A DNA stretch of 6,722 bases. Origin: CAYUJH01 sp964394585. Its GTDB lineage: Bacteria > Bacteroidota > Bacteroidia > Cytophagales > Flammeovirgaceae. The position numbers and the translations under genes are program-made. The first letter of the stretch is position 1; the number at the start of each line of letters is the position of its first letter. The DNA is taken from the NCBI GenBank assembly GCA_964394585.1, contig CAYMYI010000170.1, positions 1-6,722 on the forward strand, read 5' to 3'. Below, in pieces: positions 1 to 5,521 of this stretch. Below the pieces are notes generated by a model, which saw only the letters and a program-made list of their open reading frames with translations, did no database searches and was not told where the DNA came from.

Positions 1-1
1 C

Positions 2-112
2 AAGAAAACAGGAATCTTCGATGCACCTACGAAAACCCTCCACTCCGATGAAAATCTACTTGCCAATCTCCAACTCTACCTCGATGAATTCGAGGATGAA
101 ACGGATGAGTAA
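2..112 (+). CDS. C-terminal end of an unidentified gene (partial)
   Basis: An open frame runs from the left edge (codons start at base 2) to a TAA at 110-112, giving 36 visible residues. The tail is strongly acidic and ends in EFEDETDE; before it lies a short leucine-rich stretch (ENLLANLQLYLDEF). It has no start in the window, so it is the 3' end of a gene beginning upstream. A hairpin with a T tract follows within about 25 bases, which supports a real gene end. I do not recognise the family. The segment is short, so chance openness cannot be excluded. Confidence 0.5.
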   Translation, partial: KKTGIFDAPTKTLHSDENLLANLQLYLDEFEDETDE

Positions 113-132
113 CGGTTGCTCAATCCGATTTA

Positions 133-177
133 AAACCGCTTCTAAACCGTTTAATAGCGGTTTGGGGGTGGTTTTTT
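133..177. terminator. Probable bidirectional intrinsic terminator
   Basis: An 8-bp perfect stem, aaaccgct (133-140) with agcggttt (156-163), is followed on the plus strand by gggggtgg and a run of six T (172-177). Read on the minus strand the same stem ends in TTTTAAAT. It lies between the end of the leftmost gene (112) and the end of the convergent ATPase gene (217), where a shared terminator is expected. The T tract is about 8 bases from the stem, which is not ideal. A second inverted repeat, attggca (178-184) with tgccaat (200-206), lies next to it. Confidence 0.45.
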
Positions 178-216
178 ATTGGCAATATTTCATAAGGTAT
201 GCCAATGGAATAAGGT

Positions 217-1572
217 TTATCTATAATTTTCAACCAAATAAGCAATATACGCTGGCAGTTTTGTCCCTAAAAAATAAGGCAAGTTCATTAAGTAGAATGG
301 TTTGCCCGAAGGTGCTTTTTGCTTTTCTATTGAAAATTCACCACCATACATTCGGACAGCGTAAGGATGATTCGTTTGTTCTACAAATTGCAGTAAGGAC
401 TTCAACTTGCCAATACTTCCCGATTTTACCTCTATTGGAATAACCTTATCCTTATAGGTATATACCAAATCTACCTCAGAGGATGCTTGCCTTTTTTCTC
501 TCACCCAAAAATGGGGTTTGCCTCTTTGGAGGGTATTCAATGAAATAAGTTCTTGTGTAATGAGGTGCGGAATAATTGCCCCTCTATGCGCTTCACTTAA
601 ATTAGACAGACTTAACAGCTCTTCTTGGATGTTAAGTGTGTAGTTAACAATACCCGTATCTAAAAACTGTAGTCGAGGTGACTTTCGGATATCAGGCTTT
701 ACAGGAACTTCTACATCAGTCGTAGGGTAAATAAGCTGAATGACCTTTGCATCGTCTAAAGTACGCATAGCTTCACCGACCTCTCTAGAACGATAGTTTG
801 AGTTACCAAAGTTTTGAAACTTAATGCGCTGATCAAGGTATAAATGAGCGGTTGCCATAATATGTTTTATGACTTTACGCTCAGTATTATTTTTTGTGTA
901 TTTTTCGACATCATCTTGGTACGTTGCCCAGATACTTTCATATACCTTGGGTAAATCTGCTACACTCTTTTGCTGAAGAAATGTTTTGACCACTTCAGGC
1001 ATTCCTCCAATAATGGCATATTGATGAAATAAGTCTCTGAGGATAGGGCTTGCAAAGGGTTTTACGGGTATTTCCTTTAGCTGTTCTAGTGCTGCTGTAT
1101 GGTTTTGGGCTTCTAAAAACTCTATAAAATTGAGAGGATAGAGATACAAATACTCTACTCTACCCACAGGAAAACTCTTTACTTCTTTTATGGCAAATTC
1201 CAACAAAGAACCCGCAGCAATTACATGCAGCTCTGGGAGTTCTTCATAGAAAAAGCGAAGCATTTGAATAGCCTTGGGTGAAACTTGAATTTCATCAATA
1301 AAAAGTAATGTTTTCTTTAACTCTGCAAGTGTAATGTTATTGACTAGGCATAGTGCATCCACCAATGTTCTTACATCATCGTACCTATCGAAGTACTGCA
1401 AATCAGATACTTTTTCGAGATTAAGTAAAATGCAATGTTTGTATGTTCTAGCAAATGATTTAACTAGAGTTGTTTTACCTACTTGCCTTGCTCCACGTAG
1501 AATTAATGGTTTGCGGCTAGAAGCCTTTTTCCACTTTTCTAAATCGCTTAAAATATGCCGCTTAAACTCCAT
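217..1572 (-). CDS. AAA_14/DUF4143 family ATP-binding protein
   Basis: A 451-residue P-loop ATPase. Visible motifs are Walker A GARQVGKTT (27-35), Walker B LLFIDEIQ (89-96, acidic D93 and E94) and a sensor-like AAGSLLEFA (119-127). The C-terminal third is the DUF4143 part, containing EVDLVY (366-371) and IEVKSG (380-385); D368, E381 and K383 are spaced as in a PD-(D/E)XK nuclease-like core. Length and motif order fit the family, which is common in Bacteroidota, Spirochaetes and archaea, often in many copies; its biological role is not established. The ATG at 1572 directly begins the conserved N-terminus, and no Shine-Dalgarno is visible, only an A-rich leader. It is convergent with the leftmost gene and divergent from the TIR gene. 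It looks more AT-rich than the DGR block, so it is probably an independent neighbour. Confidence 0.93.
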   Translation of the reverse strand: MEFKRHILSDLEKWKKASSRKPLILRGARQVGKTTLVKSFARTYKHCILLNLEKVSDLQYFDRYDDVRTLVDALCLVNNITLAELKKTLLFIDEIQVSPKAIQMLRFFYEELPELHVIAAGSLLEFAIKEVKSFPVGRVEYLYLYPLNFIEFLEAQNHTAALEQLKEIPVKPFASPILRDLFHQYAIIGGMPEVVKTFLQQKSVADLPKVYESIWATYQDDVEKYTKNNTERKVIKHIMATAHLYLDQRIKFQNFGNSNYRSREVGEAMRTLDDAKVIQLIYPTTDVEVPVKPDIRKSPRLQFLDTGIVNYTLNIQEELLSLSNLSEAHRGAIIPHLITQELISLNTLQRGKPHFWVREKRQASSEVDLVYTYKDKVIPIEVKSGSIGKLKSLLQFVEQTNHPYAVRMYGGEFSIEKQKAPSGKPFYLMNLPYFLGTKLPAYIAYLVENYR

Positions 1573-1584
1573 AAATCTTTTTTT

Positions 1585-1683
1585 GTTACAAAGTAAAGGT
1601 GAACTCTCTATTTTTATGTAACAAAGTAAATGTAAATAATCGATTATTTTGTAATAATGTAAAGGGTAATTACAAAGCCACTA
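1585..1683. repeat. Three degenerate tandem repeats with exact 33-bp period
   Basis: The 13-mers gttacaaagtaaa (1585-1597), gtaacaaagtaaa (1618-1630) and gtaataatgtaaa (1651-1663) start exactly 33 bases apart, about three helical turns. Copies 1 and 2 differ at one base; copy 3 is more diverged. The rest of each 33-bp unit is AT-rich and poorly conserved. They sit 12-90 bp upstream of the ATPase start. On the minus strand copies 1 and 2 contain TTACTTTG, one mismatch from the Bacteroidota -7 element TAnnTTTG. They could be promoter copies, an array of binding sites on one DNA face, or both. Confidence 0.6.
1589..1596 (-). promoter_or_regulatory. Candidate -7 element for the ATPase gene
   Basis: On the minus strand TTACTTTG (1596 down to 1589) matches the Bacteroidota TAnnTTTG -7 consensus at all but one position and would place transcription start about 10 bases before the ATG at 1572. 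No well-spaced TTG upstream element was found, so this is a weak call. The same motif recurs one repeat unit upstream (1629-1622). Confidence 0.3.
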
Positions 1684-1719
1684 AAAAAGCAGGAGTGTAT
1701 CCATAACTTACTCCTAACC

Positions 1720-1749
1720 TTGCAAAACCCTCAAAATACCTTATCTTAG
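1720..1749 (+). promoter_or_regulatory. Candidate promoter of the TIR gene
   Basis: TTG at 1720-1722 and TATCTTAG at 1742-1749 are 19 bases apart. This resembles the Bacteroidota TTG / TAnnTTTG pair with one mismatch in the -7 box. It would put transcription start roughly 15 bases before the ATG at 1772. Assigned by pattern only. Confidence 0.35.
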
Positions 1750-1765
1750 AGAGCACATTCTCTAA
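1746..1765. promoter_or_regulatory. 7-bp inverted repeat at the TIR gene start
   Basis: TTAGAGA (1746-1752) and TCTCTAA (1759-1765) form a perfect inverted repeat with a 6-base centre, ending 6 bases before the ATG at 1772. It overlaps the candidate -7 box. It could be a dimeric repressor operator or a 5' leader hairpin limiting translation. Confidence 0.35.
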
Positions 1766-1771
1766 ACCACC

Positions 1772-3883
1772 ATGTCCGCGACTACCACCCCTTTTAAAGA
1801 TGTTTTCATCTCCTATGGCAGAAAGGAAAGTTTAGCCTTTGCTACCAAGCTATTTCATAAGCTCGAAGAAACAGGACACCCTGCTTGGTTCGACCACGTG
1901 AACATCCCCAAAAGCGACGATTTTCAGCAGCAGATTGACGATGGCATTCGTTCGGCGCATAACTTTATCTTCATCATCGCACCGCACGCCAACGCCTCGG
2001 AGTTCTGTTTGAAGGAAATCGAAATGGCGTTATCCTTGGGTAAGCGTATCATCCCCATACTGCACGTAGAGCGGGATATGTGGCAAATCAACACTGAGAT
2101 TCGCAAACGCAATTGGATTTATGCCCGCGAAAAAGAAGATACCGCCAAACCCTTAGCGGAGTGGGAGGCAATGGACGACTTCGAAGCGGCATTCGCCGAA
2201 CTTACCGAGCTGCTCAAAAAAGAAAAAAGCTACGTTGAAAAGCACACCGAAATTCTTTGGCAAGCCCTCGAATGGCAGCAAAAGCAAAAACAAACACAGT
2301 TTCTGCTAGTAGGAAAAGAACGCCAAGAAGCCGAAGAATGGCTGCTCACCGAGTTTACGCCCCCCAAGCAACCGCCTTGCAAACCCACCGACCTGCACTG
2401 CCAATATATTTGCGAAGCGCGAAAAAATGCCGAAAACCTGATGACCGATGTGTTCATCTGCTACGACACCGGCGATAAAGACATCCGCGATAAGGTCATC
2501 AAATCGCTTTCTAGGCATGCGATCACCACGTGGACACACGATCAAGACATCGCTCAGGGGAGAGAATACGCCCGCGCCATCGAAGTGGGCATCGAACAAG
2601 CCGATAACCTGCTGTTGTTCATTTCTCCCGAATCGCTGCAATCGGAGTACTGCCAAAAAGAGGTGCGCCACGCCTTGAAAATGAATAAGCGGGTGCTGCC
2701 CCTTTTAATTCGTAATATCGACGATAAAGACCTGTCAGGTTTTCAAAACCTGACAGGTCTGGACATATCACAACTACAATACATCGACTTCACCGATAAT
2801 ACCGAACAAGCCGATTACGATGCGGACATCGACCAAATCTTGAACCTGCTCAAAAAAGACCAAGCCTACTACGAGCAGCATAAGATTTTACTAGCGAGAG
2901 CTATTCAATGGGAAAAGGAAGGAAGAAAAAATACCTTTTTGCTGCGAGGCTACAACCTAGAAAATGCCGCCACTTGGTTGCAACTCAACCAAAAACGAGC
3001 ACAGCACAGCCCTACTGCGATACACAAAACGCTGATTGAGGCGAGCCTAGCGGCGAAAGGCTCGTTGGGTACGGAAGCCTTTATTTCTTATTCGAGGAAA
3101 GACTCCGACTTTGCACGGGAGTTGAACTTAAAGCTACAAGAAGCAGGAAAAACCACCTGGTTCGACCAAGAGAGTATAAGCTCGGGGGTTGACTTTGAAA
3201 AAGAGATATTTAAAGGCATCGATAGTGCCGACAATATTGTGTTTGTGCTTTCGCCCGACTCGGTGGAAAGTGAGTACTGCGAGCGGGAGGTGCTATACGC
3301 CGCCAACAAAAATAAACGCTTTGTTACGGTGCTCCACCGAGCCACCGACCCTGCTACCATGCCCGAACCGCTGCGGGTCATTAATTGGATAGATTTTACA
3401 GATACGAGCAGCCGAGCGTACGACAAGGCTTTTGCCGCCTTAATACAAGCGATAGAGCTAGACCAAGCCCACGCCCACCAACACACCATTTTGCAGCAAC
3501 GCGCCACCGAGTGGGAAGAAAGCAACCAAAGCCCTGATTTTTTGCTAAACGCTAGCGCCTGCGCCAATGCCTTAACATGGCAAGCCCAAGCCAAAGGTAA
3601 AAACCCAAAAACCACCGAGCTACAGCAACGCTTTATAGCCAGCAGCCAACAAGCCATTGAAGAAGCAGAAGCAAAGGAACGAGCCGTGGCGGCGAGTTTG
3701 AAGAAACGCTTGCAACTGGCACGCGTGGCAATAGTGATTGCCATCCTGTTACTTGGGGTAGCGGGGTATTATATATACGAAAGTAACCGACTGTATAATC
3801 ACTCTCAATTATTAAACGAGCGTGCAAATCTTAACAGAATACAGGCAGAAGAGCAAAGAGACAATGCGCAACAAGAAAAGTAA
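1772..3883 (+). CDS. Triple-TIR membrane protein (N-terminal part of the DGR target)
   Basis: 703 residues. Three tandem modules of about 210-215 residues each have a TIR domain and a helical linker. TIR box 1 is DVFISY (10-15), DVFICY (226-231) and AFISY (436-440). The C-x-x-E motif carrying the NADase glutamate is kept in all three: FCLKE (E82), YCQKE (E297), YCERE (E506). Each linker repeats an H-x6-A-x-(E/Q)-W segment (H158, H370, H571) and a later FLL-x-L helix. After module 3 come basic residues (KKR, 644-646), a membrane helix at about 651-668 and the start of a coiled coil. The positive-inside rule puts the TIRs in the cytoplasm. TIR proteins of bacterial defence commonly cleave NAD+ or make cyclic ADP-ribose-like signals; activity here is inferred. 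Start at ATG 1772, just before the first TIR strand; no Shine-Dalgarno. As read, the protein ends before its sensor domain. Confidence 0.92.
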   Translation: MSATTTPFKDVFISYGRKESLAFATKLFHKLEETGHPAWFDHVNIPKSDDFQQQIDDGIRSAHNFIFIIAPHANASEFCLKEIEMALSLGKRIIPILHVERDMWQINTEIRKRNWIYAREKEDTAKPLAEWEAMDDFEAAFAELTELLKKEKSYVEKHTEILWQALEWQQKQKQTQFLLVGKERQEAEEWLLTEFTPPKQPPCKPTDLHCQYICEARKNAENLMTDVFICYDTGDKDIRDKVIKSLSRHAITTWTHDQDIAQGREYARAIEVGIEQADNLLLFISPESLQSEYCQKEVRHALKMNKRVLPLLIRNIDDKDLSGFQNLTGLDISQLQYIDFTDNTEQADYDADIDQILNLLKKDQAYYEQHKILLARAIQWEKEGRKNTFLLRGYNLENAATWLQLNQKRAQHSPTAIHKTLIEASLAAKGSLGTEAFISYSRKDSDFARELNLKLQEAGKTTWFDQESISSGVDFEKEIFKGIDSADNIVFVLSPDSVESEYCEREVLYAANKNKRFVTVLHRATDPATMPEPLRVINWIDFTDTSSRAYDKAFAALIQAIELDQAHAHQHTILQQRATEWEESNQSPDFLLNASACANALTWQAQAKGKNPKTTELQQRFIASSQQAIEEAEAKERAVAASLKKRLQLARVAIVIAILLLGVAGYYIYESNRLYNHSQLLNERANLNRIQAEEQRDNAQQEK
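2728..2760. repeat. 33-bp perfect palindrome inserted in frame in TIR domain 2
   Basis: Arms agacctgtcaggtttt (2728-2743) and aaaacctgacaggtct (2745-2760) pair perfectly around one central C. The element is 11 codons long, keeps the frame and adds DLSGFQNLTGL-like sequence to TIR2 at a loop where TIR3 is about 7 residues shorter. Palindromes with this kind of core are, from memory, scattered through some Bacteroidota genomes, so I read it as a small repetitive palindromic element. It lies in a loop between strands and keeps the downstream TIR2 sequence intact. Confidence 0.8.
3881..3883 (+). other. In-frame TAA separating effector and sensor halves
   Basis: TAA in the context gaaaag-TAA-cgcgccgaa. 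The next copy of the coiled-coil repeat, 21 bases on, reads gaaaaa-CAA-cgcgccgag. A single C-to-T change explains the stop, and the frame is not shifted on either side. Confidence 0.85.
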
Positions 3884-3919
3884 CGCGCCGAAAGTGAAAA
3901 ACAACGCGCCGAGAGCGCC

Positions 3920-5107
3920 TTGCTGCAAGCCCGCCAAAGCGACTCAGTAGCTCAACTCAAAGCCCAAGAAGCCCTACAAGCCAAAGCCAATGCCGAAGCA
4001 CAATTAGCCGCTCTACAAGAAGCCAATAAAACCCGTATAGCCTCTTTGCTAAAAAATGAGGTAAAAAAGGCAAGAGATAACGGAAACTACCCCGAAGTGC
4101 TAAGCATACTAGATCAAGCCGCAGACTTAGGGGTAGAAAAGCAAAAAGTAGCCGAAAACTATGCGGAAATAGCCTTCATATATGCGCATAATCCCGATAG
4201 CCTAACCAAAGCGGCTGAAATAGTAGGAAAAGCCAGTAAACTATTAAATCTTGTTCAAGCGTCCTCGCTTGAACTAAACGACTTAGCAAGCGCCAAACAG
4301 GCGATTAAACAGCTAGGCACCTTACAGCAACTCCAAGCTAAATACTATGGCGAAATGGTAACTGTAGAAGGAGGCGAGTTTACAATGGGCAATGCAGAAG
4401 GAGCTGATGATGAAACGCCGCACCAAGTAATATTGGACAGCTACGCCATAGGCAAGTACGAACTCACCGTAGCACAATACCGCTTGTTTAGCCTAGCCAC
4501 AGGCATAGCCATGCTCGAAACGCCAAGTTGGGGTTGGGACGAAACCCATGCAATGATGAGAGTAAGCTGGTACGATGCGGTAAATTACTGCAATTGGCTG
4601 AGTGTACAGCAAGGCTTACAGCCAGTATATACCCTCGATGGCGAAGTGGTAAAGAAAGATATTGAGGAATACACTAATTACGAAGTAACCAAAGATAGTA
4701 CTGCCAACGGCTACCGCCTGCCTACCGAAGCCGAATGGGAATTTGCGGCGAGAGGAGGCAAAGCCCATTGGGACGAACAGCTCACCTATGCAGGCAGCAA
4801 TGAGATAGACGAAGTAGCTTGGTATTACAGCAGTCGTGTAAATTCAGTAGGCACTAAAAAGCCGAACCAATTAGGCATTTACGACATGAGCGGTAATGTT
4901 TGGGAGTGGTGTTGGGATTGGTATGTCAGTTACCCTACCGACAGCCTACAGCGCAACCCCCAAGGGGCAGAATCAGGCTCAAGCCGCGTTCTTCGTGGCG
5001 GGTCTTGGAGCGGCAACGACTATGACTGTCGCGTCTCGTACCGCGACTACTACGGCCCTAGCAACAGGAACACTAGCAACGGCTTTCGATTATCCCGAGA
5101 CCTCTAG
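3920..5107 (+). CDS. DGR variable protein: coiled coil plus FGE-sulfatase/C-type lectin-like domain (C-terminal part of target)
   Basis: The frame is open from 3884; the first possible alternative start is TTG at 3920 (395 residues) and the first ATG is codon 146 (4355), so an independent start is doubtful. Residues 1-45 continue an Ala/Gln/Glu-rich coiled coil, and 46-135 form a TPR-like helical stretch. Residues 146-395 are an FGE-sulfatase/SUMF1 domain of C-type lectin fold: MVTVEGGEFTMGN (146-158), VSWYDAVNYCNWLS (215-228), GYRLPTEAEWEFAARGG (264-280), NVWEWCWDWY (326-335), RVLRGGSW (356-363) and NGFRL (387-391). The FRC-type catalytic cysteine expected near the end of true FGE enzymes is replaced by FRL, so this is a binding scaffold, as in known DGR targets. 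Residues 356 to about 386 are the variable repeat; changed positions are Ser, Gly, Asp and Tyr, typical of a diversified ligand surface. Confidence 0.85.
   Translation: MLQARQSDSVAQLKAQEALQAKANAEAQLAALQEANKTRIASLLKNEVKKARDNGNYPEVLSILDQAADLGVEKQKVAENYAEIAFIYAHNPDSLTKAAEIVGKASKLLNLVQASSLELNDLASAKQAIKQLGTLQQLQAKYYGEMVTVEGGEFTMGNAEGADDETPHQVILDSYAIGKYELTVAQYRLFSLATGIAMLETPSWGWDETHAMMRVSWYDAVNYCNWLSVQQGLQPVYTLDGEVVKKDIEEYTNYEVTKDSTANGYRLPTEAEWEFAARGGKAHWDEQLTYAGSNEIDEVAWYYSSRVNSVGTKKPNQLGIYDMSGNVWEWCWDWYVSYPTDSLQRNPQGAESGSSRVLRGGSWSGNDYDCRVSYRDYYGPSNRNTSNGFRLSRDL
4253..4274. repeat. 22-bp perfect hairpin inside the sensor frame
   Basis: GTTCAAGCG (4253-4261) and CGCTTGAAC (4266-4274) form a 9-bp perfect stem with a TCCT loop. 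It encodes VQASSLE in the helical segment before the FGE domain. Coding sequence rarely holds so perfect a stem by chance, so it may be a second, shorter palindromic insert. A genome-wide repeat search is needed to confirm. Confidence 0.55.
4984..5107 (+). repeat. DGR variable repeat (VR)
   Basis: Bases 4984-5067 align without gaps to 6594-6677: 71 of 84 identical, and all 13 differences lie at TR adenines (A to G nine times, A to T four times) at 5010, 5012, 5013, 5018, 5021, 5024, 5039, 5045, 5048, 5051, 5054, 5055 and 5061. All 57 non-adenine template bases are conserved. From 5068 the VR matches the TR only after a 39-base jump (to 6717), with one more adenine change, A to C at 5073. The remaining 3' part through GFRL to the stop should hold the initiation-of-mutagenic-homing site, but its TR counterpart is outside the window. 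Changes hit first and second bases of AAC/AAT codons, which cannot become stops. Confidence 0.95.
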
Positions 5108-5147
5108 AACGATTACCCTTTATACTTTTAGTTTTTTACCCTTTTAT

Positions 5148-5162
5148 ACCCGCGAAGCGGGT
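5148..5162. promoter_or_regulatory. Hairpin downstream of VR (possible DGR target hairpin or terminator)
   Basis: ACCCGC (5148-5153), GAA loop, GCGGGT (5157-5162): a perfect 6-bp GC-rich stem with a 3-base loop, 41 bases after the target stop codon and 17 bases beyond the end of avd. In studied DGRs a short hairpin or cruciform with a small loop just 3' of the VR aids homing; this one fits in form but is farther away than in Bordetella phage BPP-1. It also lies between convergent gene ends, flanked by T-rich and A-rich runs, so it may be a two-way terminator. Confidence 0.5.
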
Positions 5163-5179
5163 CGAAAAAATTTTACTAT

Positions 5180-5521
5180 TTAGAGCGATTTTAACCATCC
5201 GCCCACCATTCTACCAATTTCATTCGCTTTTTCGGCGAGGCGTTGGTATTTCGAGAGGGGGTAGTAGCCCAACTCATAGCCTAGGCGTACAAAAAGCCTA
5301 AATTTTTCTAGCAAAATATTTACTTTGAGTAACACGGGCTTTTTTTGGTCTTTAGAGCTATAGTAGGCTTCAATAAGTAACTCCAAAATTTCAGAAGCAT
5401 AGTTTTGTATGCGGTCGCCCAATAAAAAGCGTTGGTCGCGCGGTAGTTTTTTTAGTACAGGAATTAGGAGTTTCAACAAATCGTAAGCTTTAGTAATTAC
5501 CGTTTCTTTTTCGGGAGTCAT
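5180..5521 (-). CDS. avd: DGR accessory variability determinant (Avd family)
   Basis: 113 residues from ATG at 5521. A TTG five codons upstream would extend the frame, but ATG is preferred because TPEKETVI begins the family-like region. The protein is nearly all helical, with the four-helix-bundle signatures of the bAvd family: RFLLGDRIQNYASEILELL (31-49), LEKFRLFVRLGYEL (71-84) and EIGRMVGGWL (101-110). Avd proteins form a basic barrel-shaped pentamer that binds the RT and the template RNA and is needed for mutagenic cDNA synthesis. Basic residues are frequent, as expected. It lies antisense between the target and the RT, convergent with the target gene and divergent from the RT, with the two start codons overlapping. 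A promoter would have to lie inside the RT coding sequence; tatgtttt at 5533-5526 (minus) is a weak -7 candidate giving a nearly leaderless mRNA. Confidence 0.93.
   Translation of the reverse strand: MTPEKETVITKAYDLLKLLIPVLKKLPRDQRFLLGDRIQNYASEILELLIEAYYSSKDQKKPVLLKVNILLEKFRLFVRLGYELGYYPLSKYQRLAEKANEIGRMVGGWLKSL

Larger units (their letters stand above)
1772..5107 (+). pseudogene. DGR target: TIR-TIR-TIR-TM-coiled coil-FGE/C-type lectin receptor, split by one in-frame stop
   Basis: The frames 1772-3883 and 3884-5107 are in the same phase and are separated only by TAA at 3881-3883. Coiled-coil sequence runs across it: ...QQEK, stop, RAESEKQRAES. Seven codons later the same RAES repeat is preceded by CAA (3902-3904), so the TAA is most simply a CAA-to-TAA change of a glutamine codon. 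No ATG follows until 4355. Read through, the product would be about 1,111 residues with cytoplasmic TIR modules, one membrane helix and a diversified C-terminal lectin-like domain. TAA is used as a normal stop by the neighbouring genes, so recoding is not expected. It may be a true nonsense mutation, a readthrough gene or a consensus error; only reads or relatives can decide. Confidence 0.75.

Noticed and set aside
21..443. 140-codon plus-strand frame across the left intergenic region
   Set aside because: It crosses the terminator and runs antisense into the ATPase gene; composition is not protein-like. The frame ending at 112 is the better coding candidate.
2306..2671. 121-codon minus-strand frame opposite TIR2
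   Set aside because: Contained within a well-supported coding region on the other strand, with no recognisable motif.
3088..3744. 218-codon open frame on the minus strand
   Set aside because: It lies wholly opposite the third TIR module and coiled coil, with Ser/Ala/Cys-rich low-complexity sequence, no domain and no start context. It is a shadow of the TIR gene.
3920..3922. TTG as a genuine independent start of a second gene
   Set aside because: It lies inside continuous coiled-coil sequence with no ribosome site or promoter; the frame is already open from the TAA and matches the upstream repeat, so one broken gene is more likely.
3840..3925. Programmed frameshift joining the two halves
   Set aside because: Both halves are in the same frame; only a stop codon, not a phase change, separates them.
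4355..5104. Catalytic formylglycine-generating or sulfatase-modifying enzyme
   Set aside because: The terminal FRC-type catalytic cysteine is absent (NGFRL), and the C-terminus is the DGR variable repeat, so this is a lectin-like binding scaffold.
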